A stretch of 52,692 bases of DNA, from the NCBI GenBank assembly GCA_900769955.1, contig CAAGIP010000153.1, positions 1-52,692 on the forward strand, written 5' to 3'. Of this stretch, positions 41,274 through 48,272 are shown piece by piece. The stretch comes from Spirochaetia bacterium. Lineage in GTDB: Bacteria; Spirochaetota; Spirochaetia; Sphaerochaetales; Sphaerochaetaceae. Each line of letters opens with the position of its first letter. The first letter of the stretch is position 1. Below the pieces are notes generated by a model that did no database searches, was not told where the DNA came from, and was given only the letters and a program-made list of their open reading frames with translations. The translations under genes and the position numbers were made by a program.

Positions 41274-41357
41274 GCGGACGTGGTGGAAGTGGTAGACACG
41301 CTAGCTTGAGGTGCTAGTGGTTGAAAGGCCTTGCTGGTTCAAGTCCAGTCGTCCGCA
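41274..41357 (+). tRNA. tRNA-Leu(GAG)
   Basis: 84 nt including the discriminator A. Acceptor arms GCGGACG (41274-41280) and CGTCCGC (41350-41356) pair fully; the anticodon stem CTAGC/GCTAG encloses TTGAGGT with anticodon GAG; a long class II variable arm follows, and the T-arm has GGTTCAAGTCC. CCA is not encoded. Followed by its own terminator at 41364-41391. Confidence 0.95.
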
Positions 41358-41363
41358 AGATAT

Positions 41364-41391
41364 AACCGACACTCAGTTGTCGGTTTTTTTA
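41364..41391 (+). terminator. Intrinsic terminator of tRNA-Leu
   Basis: AACCGACA (41364-41371) pairs with TGTCGGTT (41378-41385) around CTCAGT, followed by a T-run. Confidence 0.85.
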
Positions 41392-41424
41392 TACCCTGAT
41401 AATCACTCACAGTATTATTCATTC

Positions 41425-41466
41425 TGAACAATTGTTCATGATATTGTTCAGAATATTGTTTCCTAT
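41425..41466 (+). repeat. Palindrome and 12-bp iterated repeats before the HTH/AAA-ATPase gene
   Basis: TGAACAATTGTTCA (41425-41438) is a perfect 14-bp palindrome. Overlapping it, three direct repeats with an exact 12-bp period begin at 41431, 41443 and 41455: ATTGTTCATGAT, ATTGTTCAGAAT, ATTGTTTCCTAT. They end about 15 bp before a -10-like TATATT (41481-41486), a position where binding would affect transcription of the gene at 41509. Confidence 0.65.
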
Positions 41467-41480
41467 TTCAGGATATGTCG

Positions 41481-41486
41481 TATATT
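41481..41486 (+). promoter_or_regulatory. -10-like element of the HTH/AAA-ATPase gene
   Basis: TATATT at 41481-41486 (or TATTAT at 41483-41488), just downstream of the iterated repeats and about 25 nt before ATG 41509, which has AAGGAG. Confidence 0.4.
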
Positions 41487-41508
41487 ATGGATTTAAGGAG
41501 TATATTTT

Positions 41509-43371
41509 ATGGTCGGACATGACATGATTTCCATCGGCGAACTCTCTGAAAAATGGGGAATATCAGCTTCCCGCATCGCCAGACTCTGCAGGGATGGCAG
41601 AATTCCGGGGGCCGCAAAAAACGGCAGGAGCTGGTCCGTTCCATCAGATTCCCTTAAACCTGATGATGCCAGGAAGAATATCCCTATTCAGTTCGGTTCA
41701 GTAGAAAAACCTCTTCCAATTGGTGTGTCTTCCTTCAGAAAAGCCGTGACGGACTATTACTATGTTGATAAAACCCTTCTGATAAAGGACCTTATTGATT
41801 CATCTCCTGTTGTATCACTCTATACCAGGCCCAGACGTTTCGGTAAATCCCTAAATATGGATATGCTGAGGGTTTTCTTTGAGAAAACGGATGAAGACAC
41901 TTCTTTTTTATTTAGAGATAAGAAAATCTGGTCCTCAGGTGCCGGATACCGTATGCATCAGGGAAAGTATCCTGTCATATATCTGTCCCTTAAGGATATT
42001 GAGGGAAGGAACTGGGAGGAATCTTTTGAGCTTATCAGGCATGTAATAATCCTTGAATACAGAAGGCATCCGGAGCTTGATGATCCCAATGCCAACCCTC
42101 TGCATGATTTTTACAGGACCATAGTGTCCGGTGTGGGAGATGAGAGCAGCTTCATGCTTTCCCTTCTCATGCTTTCCAAAATGCTTTCGGCTTATCACCG
42201 GGAGGACACAGTGGTGATTATTGATGAGTATGACACTCCGATAACTCACTCATATATTAACGGATATTATAACAGGTGCATCATGTTCATGAGGAATCTT
42301 TTTTCTGCAGTGCTGAAAGACAACGAACGGCTTAAATTCGGTATTCTTTCAGGTATACTGAGAATCGCGAAGGAAAGTATTTTCAGCGGTCTTAACAATC
42401 TCAGGGTGTTTTCGGTTCTGGATGATCAGTTCAGCAGCTACTTCGGATTCACATCGGATGAGGTAAGGCAGATGCTGAGTTTCTATGGGTGTGAAGATAA
42501 ATATGATGAGGTGCTTAACTGGTACGACGGATATCTCTTCGGAAGCACGGAAATATTCAACCCATGGTCTGTTGTGCTGTATATCAGCAGCGGCTGCAAT
42601 CCTGATATATACTGGCTTTCCACAGGAAATAATGATGTGATAAGAACGATTATCGGAAATGGAGATGTTTCCGGGAGTCTGTCCGACATGCTGAGCGGAA
42701 AAGCATTCACTACGGTACTTGATATGGCAATTGCATACCCTGAGATAAAACATGATTCTGATGTTTCTGCCACGCTGAGCTTCCTGACTGCTGCAGGATA
42801 TCTCAAGGCAAAACAGCTTGGACTCACTGATACAGGAGAGAAACTCTGTTTGGTGATGATACCCAACAGGGAGATCATGACTGTATACAGAAAGGAGATT
42901 ATAGGAACCCTGGAACAGCGCAGTTCTGCATTCTCTTATATGGCTGTACTGAGTGCATTGCAGAGCGGAGACCCCAAAAGGCTTCAGAGTATTCTCAACC
43001 AGTTCCTGCTATCATCAGTGAGTTTCTTTGATACTGCACGGGAGAGTTTCTACCATGGTCTTCTGCTAGGTCTGATGTCAGTGTTTTCTTCCTGCTACCG
43101 CGTGGAATCGGAAAGGGAATCAGGATATGGGCGGTATGATATCATGATGGTTCCGCTGAGTTCTTCCTATCCGGGTATTGTGTTTGAGATAAAGGTGTGT
43201 GAGAGTGAAGAGATACCAGAAAGTGTTGCTGAGAAAGCATTGAACCAGATAAGGTCAAAGGAATATACCTCAGAGTTAAGATGTCATGACGTGAGAACGG
43301 CAATACTGTTTGCCGTGGCTTTCCAAGGGAAAAAGGTGAAGGTGCTATCTGAGACGGTTACTTTAAATTAA
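41509..43371 (+). CDS. HTH + AAA-ATPase-like + PD-(D/E)XK-like protein
   Basis: 620 residues in three parts. Residues about 6-50 (ISIGELSEKWGISASRIARLCRDGRIPGAAKNGRSWSVP) are an excisionase/MerR-type winged HTH. Residues about 70-330 are an AAA-ATPase_like domain: LPIGVSSFRKAVTDYYYVDKTLLIKDLID, Walker A-like RPRRFGKSLNMDML, and VVIIDEYDTPI as Walker B. The C-terminal end has a DUF1703/PDDEXK_9-like nuclease fold (GRYDIMMVP...PGIVFEIKV, with D...E-x-K; last segment AVAFQGKKVKVLSE). The family is abundant in gut bacteria with no proven function; a mobile-element or defence link is speculative. AAGGAG is 8 nt before the ATG. Lone gene. Confidence 0.82.
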   Translation: MVGHDMISIGELSEKWGISASRIARLCRDGRIPGAAKNGRSWSVPSDSLKPDDARKNIPIQFGSVEKPLPIGVSSFRKAVTDYYYVDKTLLIKDLIDSSPVVSLYTRPRRFGKSLNMDMLRVFFEKTDEDTSFLFRDKKIWSSGAGYRMHQGKYPVIYLSLKDIEGRNWEESFELIRHVIILEYRRHPELDDPNANPLHDFYRTIVSGVGDESSFMLSLLMLSKMLSAYHREDTVVIIDEYDTPITHSYINGYYNRCIMFMRNLFSAVLKDNERLKFGILSGILRIAKESIFSGLNNLRVFSVLDDQFSSYFGFTSDEVRQMLSFYGCEDKYDEVLNWYDGYLFGSTEIFNPWSVVLYISSGCNPDIYWLSTGNNDVIRTIIGNGDVSGSLSDMLSGKAFTTVLDMAIAYPEIKHDSDVSATLSFLTAAGYLKAKQLGLTDTGEKLCLVMIPNREIMTVYRKEIIGTLEQRSSAFSYMAVLSALQSGDPKRLQSILNQFLLSSVSFFDTARESFYHGLLLGLMSVFSSCYRVESERESGYGRYDIMMVPLSSSYPGIVFEIKVCESEEIPESVAEKALNQIRSKEYTSELRCHDVRTAILFAVAFQGKKVKVLSETVTLN

Positions 43372-43397
43372 GGCTTCAAAGCGCTATCATCTTTATC

Positions 43398-43733
43398 ATG
43401 AAATGTGATGATATGTTCAGTGCCTACAGGATGATGTCACCCGATACTCCTGATTACTCCCATGCATTTTTCTCTGAAGAGGTAAGTGCCCATGATATTC
43501 TCTCCGGGCTGGTTGAAGAGGTTTTCATACCTGCCAGGTTCTTTGAGGAATATGGAGAGGAACTTCCGCAGAAGGGTGATGTAATGTGTGTTACCGATGA
43601 AGAGAATAATGCTCTCTGCCTTATAAAGATTACGGGAGTAAGGGTAGGGCAGAATGGCGATGAAATGGCTTTATATGATGCAGCACCTGACGAGACAGGT
43701 GCCGCTCTTTCGTTCAAGGTAGTCTTCAGCTGA
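43398..43733 (+). CDS. Small protein of unknown function, possibly ASCH-like
   Basis: 111 residues, acidic. The segment LPQKGDVMCVTDEENNALCLIKITGVRV recalls the beta-barrel core of ASCH domains (RNA-binding), but the diagnostic GxKxxExR motif is not seen, so no firm call. TATCAT (43385-43390) lies 7 nt before the ATG and no Shine-Dalgarno exists, suggesting a leaderless transcript. It stops 3 nt before the convergent ATPase gene ends. Confidence 0.55.
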   Translation: MKCDDMFSAYRMMSPDTPDYSHAFFSEEVSAHDILSGLVEEVFIPARFFEEYGEELPQKGDVMCVTDEENNALCLIKITGVRVGQNGDEMALYDAAPDETGAALSFKVVFS

Positions 43734-43736
43734 GGC

Positions 43737-44501
43737 TCACGAACTCATTGAGTGGATGAACTGTCTCGTCCTTTCCTTTTCAGGATTGACGAAGATTGTG
43801 TCCTTATCGCCTTCCTCGATGATGTAACCGCCTTCCATGAAGATCGCATGGTCGCTGATCGCCTTTGCAAACTCCATTTCATGAGTTACAACAGCCATCG
43901 TCATCTTTTCTTCCGAGAGCTGTCTTATTACGTTAAGCACTTCCCTTGTAAGCTCGGGATCGAGTGCAGATGTGGGTTCATCGAAGAAGAGAACCTCAGG
44001 ATCCATTGCCAGTGCCCTTGCAATCGAAACGCGCTGCTTCTGTCCTCCTGAGAGCTGGCAGGGATATGCCTTAGCCTTATCCTCAAGTGCAAGCTTTCTG
44101 AGGAGGGCATACGCTCTTTCCTCAGCTTCCTTTTTATCCCTTTTCAGAACAGCAACCTGTGCTTCAGTGATGTTCCTCAGGACCGTGAAGTGGGGAAAGA
44201 GATTGAAGTTCTGGAAGACAAGACCTGTTTTAAGGCCTATCTTCCTGGCATCCTGAGCTGTTGTGTAAACAGCCTTTTCCCCGTTATCTGAAAAAAGCGT
44301 ATCTCCGGAAAATGAAAGACTTCCCCTGTCGGCAGTTTCAAGCTGAGTGACAATTCTCAGAAGTGTGGATTTTCCGCTGCCGGATGGGCCGAGTATGGAA
44401 AGAACCTTTCCCTTTTCAAGTGAGAAGGAAATGTCGCAGAGCACTTTAAGCTCCCCGAAGCTCTTTGAGATGTTTTCAGCCTTGATAAGTATTTCGCTCA
44501 T
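43737..44501 (-). CDS. Polar amino acid ABC transporter ATP-binding protein
   Basis: 254 residues, GlnQ/HisP-type importer ATPase. Walker A GPSGSGKST, signature LSGGQKQRVSIAR, Walker B LFFDEPTSALDPEL, and the H-loop VVTHEMEF are complete. GAGGAGG is 6-11 nt before ATG 44501; a longer start at 44552 would run into the permease gene. It powers the permease (44512) and binding protein (45211) of the same operon. Confidence 0.94.
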   Translation of the reverse strand: MSEILIKAENISKSFGELKVLCDISFSLEKGKVLSILGPSGSGKSTLLRIVTQLETADRGSLSFSGDTLFSDNGEKAVYTTAQDARKIGLKTGLVFQNFNLFPHFTVLRNITEAQVAVLKRDKKEAEERAYALLRKLALEDKAKAYPCQLSGGQKQRVSIARALAMDPEVLFFDEPTSALDPELTREVLNVIRQLSEEKMTMAVVTHEMEFAKAISDHAIFMEGGYIIEEGDKDTIFVNPEKERTRQFIHSMSS

Positions 44502-44511
44502 GTATTCCTCC

Positions 44512-45150
44512 TCAGCCCTGATAGTAATCCATCTTCTTTTCGATGAATGCAAAGAACTTGTTCACGCCCCAGTTCATGACGAAAAAGAATATGCCCGCAA
44601 TGAAGATCGGCATCGTTGAGAACTCGCGTGATGCCGCATTCTGCGCAACCCTGAACAGCTCTGCAACTCCGATGGTCTGTGCCAGGGCAGTATCCTTGAC
44701 AAGTGTGATGACCTCACCAGCCAGGGCAGGGAGGATTATCTTGAAGACCTGAGGGAGTATGATATGGAAAAATGTGTATATCTTAGTGAATCCGAGCACC
44801 TTTCCCGCTTCATACTGTCCCCTGTCTATTGCCTGAAGTCCTGAGCGGTAAATCTCGGCTAAATAGGCTGCATAGTTTATCACGAAGGCGATGATGACCG
44901 CAGTGAAGCGGTTATAGGAAACACCGAAGATATAATATGGTGCGAAGTAAACGGCTATAAGCTGAAGTATTAGAGGGGTTCCCCTCATGATCTGGATGTA
45001 TATGTTAACAAGAAACCGCACTATCCTGACTTTGCTCATTCTTCCTTTTGCAACAATGAATCCAAGGGGAAGTGCAAAGAGCAGTGTGAGTGCGAATATC
45101 TTAATATTCATCACGGAGGCCTTCAGCATCAGACCAAGCATTTTTGTCAT
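44512..45150 (-). CDS. Polar amino acid ABC transporter permease
   Basis: 212 residues of the HisM/GlnP family with about five transmembrane helices. QIMRGTPLILQLIAVYF and the EAA loop EIYRSGLQAIDRGQYEAGKVLGFTKIYTFFHIILPQVFKIILPAL are diagnostic. GAGGAG sits 7 nt before ATG 45150. A single permease is present, so it probably works as a homodimer. Confidence 0.93.
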   Translation of the reverse strand: MTKMLGLMLKASVMNIKIFALTLLFALPLGFIVAKGRMSKVRIVRFLVNIYIQIMRGTPLILQLIAVYFAPYYIFGVSYNRFTAVIIAFVINYAAYLAEIYRSGLQAIDRGQYEAGKVLGFTKIYTFFHIILPQVFKIILPALAGEVITLVKDTALAQTIGVAELFRVAQNAASREFSTMPIFIAGIFFFVMNWGVNKFFAFIEKKMDYYQG

Positions 45151-45171
45151 ATCATGCTCCTCTAAACAAAA

Positions 45172-45189
45172 GAGGGACAGGTGTCCCTC
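45172..45189 (-). terminator. Intra-operon hairpin after the amino-acid-binding protein
   Basis: GAGGGACA (45172-45179) pairs perfectly with TGTCCCTC (45182-45189) around GG/CC; on the - strand it is followed by TTTTGTTT. It lies between the binding-protein gene and the permease and probably acts as a leaky terminator or stabiliser, like the hairpin at 974-1003. Confidence 0.65.
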
Positions 45190-45210
45190 CATGTCGGTAT
45201 TGAATAAGTA

Positions 45211-46017
45211 TTATTTTCCTACGACAGTGATGTCGGCACCGAACCACTTTTCGGCAATCTTTGCAAGTGTTCCGTCTTTAGCCATGTCATTGAGTGCACC
45301 CTGTACTGCATCGCGGAGAGCGACATCACCCTTCCTGAAGCCGATTCCGTACTCCTCTGCAACGAGGGACTCTGAAAGGATCCTGAAGTCCTTGCCTGAG
45401 CGGTTGATGTTGTCGTTTGCAACAAGAAGGTCCATTACGACTGCGTCAACGCCGCCGATCTCGAGGTCCATGAGGGCAGTGAGATTATCCTTGAACTCAA
45501 CGACAGTCTTGAGTGATTCCTCAAAGCCTTCTGTATCGGAAATAGCATCCTGAGCAGAGGATCCTGCCTGTACGCCTACTGTCTTACCCCTGAGATCAGC
45601 AAGTGTGTTTAGAGCTGAATCCTTTTTAACGACACAGACCTGTGCGTTCTTTACATATGGATCACTGAATGTGAGGTTTTCAAGACGCTCCGGTGTGATC
45701 GTGAAACCGTTCCAGATACAGTCAATATTATAAGTGGCAAGCTCCTGCTCCTTTGCGGCCCAGTCGATGGGCTGACATACGAGCTTTACTCCGAGTCTTG
45801 ATGTGACTTCCTTTGCACAGTCGATATCGAAACCGACGATTTCACCGTTCTCATCCCTGTAGCCCATGGGAGGGAAGGAGTCATCAAGACCGAGAATGAA
45901 TTCACCTTTATCGGTGACTTTCTTTAAGGAAAGATCTTCGGCACTTTCCTTTGCACCCTGAGCAAAAAGAGAGAGGGTTGCAAGCAGAACAACAGCAACT
46001 GTAAGTAGTTTTTTCAT
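45211..46017 (-). CDS. Polar amino acid ABC transporter substrate-binding protein
   Basis: 268 residues. Signal peptide MKKLLTVAVVLLATLSLFAQGAKE (type I; no Cys lipobox), then SBP_bac_3 domain: FILGLDDSFPPMGYRDENGEIVGFDIDCAKEV, CIWNGFTITPERLENLTFSDPY, VGVQAGSSAQDAI and YGIGFRKGD. The family binds polar amino acids such as Gln, Arg or Cys; which one is not visible. ATG 46017 has AGGAGG 12 nt upstream. It is the first gene of the three-gene importer operon and is followed by a hairpin that may limit permease expression. Confidence 0.93.
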   Translation of the reverse strand: MKKLLTVAVVLLATLSLFAQGAKESAEDLSLKKVTDKGEFILGLDDSFPPMGYRDENGEIVGFDIDCAKEVTSRLGVKLVCQPIDWAAKEQELATYNIDCIWNGFTITPERLENLTFSDPYVKNAQVCVVKKDSALNTLADLRGKTVGVQAGSSAQDAISDTEGFEESLKTVVEFKDNLTALMDLEIGGVDAVVMDLLVANDNINRSGKDFRILSESLVAEEYGIGFRKGDVALRDAVQGALNDMAKDGTLAKIAEKWFGADITVVGK

Positions 46018-46208
46018 GATTTTATGAAACCTCCTGAGGTTTATTTGCATCAGTCAGTATAATGATTTTGAACATGCATGAAAAGAGTATAAATATGCAT
46101 TGTGATGAATAAAGGTTCTTATTGAGAAAAATCTCATTTATATGTTCAAACTCAGGTTTTTGCATTATATTATCAGGTAGAAAATCTTGATTTATAGGAG
46201 ATTATATC

Positions 46209-46772
46209 ATGAAGAAATGGGTTTGCCCGGTTTGTGGTTATGTTCATGAAGGTGACACTGCACCTGAGTTCTGTCCTCAGTGCAAGGTTCCCGGAAGCAA
46301 GTTTACAGAGCAGAAGGCTGAGAAGGTCTGGGCTGCTGAGCATGTCGTAGGTGTCGGCAAGCAGTTCGGCGCTGACGTTCCTGAAGAAGTCAAGGCTGAG
46401 ATCATCGCTGGTCTTAAGGCTAACTTCGAAGGCGAGTGCACAGAAGTCGGTATGTATCTTGCAATGGCAAGAGTAGCACACAGGGAAGGCTATCCTGAAA
46501 TCGGTATGTACTGGGAGAAGGCTGGTCTTGAAGAAGCTGAGCACGCTGCAAAGTTCGCTGAGCTCCTCGGTGAAGTCGTAACAGACAGCACAAAGAAGAA
46601 CCTCGAGATGAGAGTCGATGCAGAGAACGGTGCCACAAAGGGTAAGTTCGAGCTTGCAAAGCTTGCAAAGCAGTACAACCTCGATGCAATTCATGACACT
46701 GTCCATGAGATGGCTCGTGATGAAGCAAGACACGGTAAGGCTTTCGAAGGTCTCTTAAAGAGATATTTCTGA
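46209..46772 (+). CDS. Reverse-type rubrerythrin (rubredoxin-ferritin-like NADH peroxidase)
   Basis: 187 residues. N-terminal rubredoxin with C6-x2-C9 and C22-x2-C25 (VCPVCGYVHEGDTAPEFCPQC), then a ferritin-like diiron domain with ligand blocks EGECTEVGMYLAMARVA, EEAEHAAKFAELL and ARDEARHGKAFEGLL. Rubredoxin before the diiron domain defines the reverse rubrerythrin type, which scavenges H2O2 and O2 in anaerobes. TAGGAG sits about 9 nt before the ATG; codon use is strongly biased, so it is probably highly expressed. It supports an anaerobic, oxygen-sensitive host. Confidence 0.95.
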   Translation: MKKWVCPVCGYVHEGDTAPEFCPQCKVPGSKFTEQKAEKVWAAEHVVGVGKQFGADVPEEVKAEIIAGLKANFEGECTEVGMYLAMARVAHREGYPEIGMYWEKAGLEEAEHAAKFAELLGEVVTDSTKKNLEMRVDAENGATKGKFELAKLAKQYNLDAIHDTVHEMARDEARHGKAFEGLLKRYF

Positions 46773-46796
46773 TAAGTCCCATACATCAGTGTGTAG

Positions 46797-46830
46797 GCGG
46801 TCCGGAACAATTTCGGATCGCTTATTTTTT
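46797..46830 (+). terminator. Intrinsic terminator of the rubrerythrin gene
   Basis: GCGGTCCGGAA (46797-46807) pairs with TTTCGGATCGC (46811-46821, two G-T) around CAA, then TTATTTTTT. Confidence 0.8.
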
Positions 46831-46847
46831 GTCTTTCCTGAAAGCAC

Positions 46848-46875
46848 AAAAAAAAGGAAACAGATTACTGTTTCC
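46848..46875 (-). terminator. Intrinsic terminator of tRNA-Pro
   Basis: GGAAACAG (46856-46863) pairs perfectly with CTGTTTCC (46868-46875); on the - strand a long T-run (46855-46848) follows. Confidence 0.85.
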
Positions 46876-46879
46876 TCTA

Positions 46880-46953
46880 TCGGGCAAGGCGGATTTGAAC
46901 CGCCGACCCCAAGTCCCCCAGACTTGTACGCTAAACCCCTGCGCTATTGCCCG
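46880..46953 (-). tRNA. tRNA-Pro(GGG)
   Basis: 74 nt with discriminator A. On the - strand the acceptor CGGGCAA pairs with TTGCCCG, the D-arm is GCGCAGGGGTTTAGCGT, the anticodon stem CAAGT/ACTTG encloses CTGGGGG with anticodon GGG, and the T-arm is GGCGG-TTCAAAT-CCGCC. CCA is not encoded. Own terminator downstream. Confidence 0.95.
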
Positions 46954-47051
46954 TAACGTTTACGAAGATTACACCAAAGCTCAGATAATGTCAAAGCCTT
47001 TCGACACCTTTTTCAATCTTTTTTTCACTTTACTGTTTTTTGCTTAAAATG

Positions 47052-47057
47052 TACCAT
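47052..47057 (+). promoter_or_regulatory. Candidate -10 of the DMT permease gene, leaderless spacing
   Basis: TACCAT at 47052-47057, 8 nt (CAACACTC) before ATG 47066, with TTTACT 17 nt upstream (47029-47034) and no Shine-Dalgarno. Confidence 0.35.
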
Positions 47058-47065
47058 CAACACTC

Positions 47066-47965
47066 ATGAAAAGTGTGATATTGGGGCAGGTGCTTGCCCT
47101 TGTGACGGCTCTGTGCTGGGCGCTCAATTCGGCAACCTACAGTGTGCTGGGAAAAAGTGTGAAAAGCTCATCGCTTGCACATGCAAGAAGTCTTTTCGCG
47201 GTTCCTTTCGTATTCATTCTCATGGTATGCACGGAAGGCTTTTCCTTCATCAGTATCAGCGGGAGATCGCTCACGGCACTTATGGCATCGGGCGTTACCG
47301 GATACTACATTACCGATGTACTGATGTTTTATTCATACGTTACACTCGGTCCCCGAGAAGCACTTGTGATAATGACGTTCTCTCCGGTTGTATCGGCGCT
47401 CCTTTCAGGACTGTGCTTCGGTGAAGTCCTGAGTGCAGGGCAGTGGATAAGCATCATCCTCATCCTGGCCGGTATCACGCTTATGGTCCTTGATGAAATC
47501 ATTTCCGCAAAGCAGCAGCGTTCCAGGGATAAGGTTGTAAAAGGTATGATAGCCGCATTCCTGGGTGCCTTCTTCCAAGCGCTTTCATACATACTTGCAC
47601 GTTATGCACTTGATGATGTGGGACCTGTGTCAACCAACTTCCTGAGAAACCTTTCAGGACTTTTATGCTTTATCATAATCTCCTTCTTTCCGAAGAGTAC
47701 CTTCAGAAAGGATGCTCTTTTCCTTAAGGATGGGAAGATGAGGAATCAGCTGCTGTTTGCATGCATAACGGGTCCCGTGCTCGGAATGAGTTTTCAGATG
47801 ATGGCACTGAAGCTGGCACCTGTAGGAATCGTATCGGCACTTTCCCAGATCAGCCCGCTTTTCATGCTTCCGATTGACATTCTGGTCCTGAAAAAAAGAG
47901 TCCATGCATTGTCATTTGCAGGAACCCTGATTTCAATTGCGGGAGCCGTACTCCTGTTCGTCTGA
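47066..47965 (+). CDS. DMT-superfamily (EamA) transporter
   Basis: 299 residues with ten predicted transmembrane helices in two EamA repeats (about 5-140 and 158-299). ALCWALNSATYSVLGK and GITLMVLDEI end the first repeat; FLGAFFQALSYILARYAL and PVGIVSALSQISPLFMLPIDI mark the second. Such proteins export amino acids, nucleosides or other metabolites; substrate unknown. No ribosome-binding site precedes the ATG. Confidence 0.9.
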   Translation: MKSVILGQVLALVTALCWALNSATYSVLGKSVKSSSLAHARSLFAVPFVFILMVCTEGFSFISISGRSLTALMASGVTGYYITDVLMFYSYVTLGPREALVIMTFSPVVSALLSGLCFGEVLSAGQWISIILILAGITLMVLDEIISAKQQRSRDKVVKGMIAAFLGAFFQALSYILARYALDDVGPVSTNFLRNLSGLLCFIIISFFPKSTFRKDALFLKDGKMRNQLLFACITGPVLGMSFQMMALKLAPVGIVSALSQISPLFMLPIDILVLKKRVHALSFAGTLISIAGAVLLFV

Positions 47966-48272
47966 TTTCTTCCGTCAAGCCTTAAGAACAGCTATGGCTG
48001 AAATAAGCTAGGCACTGTCCATGGCTTTGCCATATATAAGATTCATCCGGCATCAGGGCTCCTTTTCACATACACTCTGAAGGCACTCGCACTCATGGCC
48101 TTTATCGGTATTATCCGGGCATCCTTTCTATTTTTCTTGCAGCCTCATAACTGTCCATCTAAAGGTATCATGATGTCCATACGCTTAACTTCCTTACTTT
48201 TCCGCTGCTTTACCCACAACTATCCCTGAAGCTTCATAATTCAATGACGAAACAGGTTAGCCTGAATGGGAA
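47966..48272. other. Gene-free stretch with no recognised content
   Basis: About 307 nt between the DMT gene and the AAA/DUF4143 gene. All six frames are broken by stops within about 30 codons; short fragments exist on both strands, but none is recognisable. No terminator with a T-tract or tRNA was seen. It may be decayed coding sequence. Confidence 0.5.

Noticed and set aside
44987..45553. 188-codon open frame on the + strand
   Set aside because: Antisense to the amino acid permease and binding protein; Ser/Arg-rich shadow composition.
46173..46733. 186-codon Cys/Leu-rich open frame on the - strand
   Set aside because: Antisense to rubrerythrin, which has complete metal-binding motifs and a good ribosome-binding site.
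47966..48272. Remnant transposase between the DMT and DUF4143 genes
   Set aside because: Short fragments in several frames, but none matches a transposase motif; described as unassigned.
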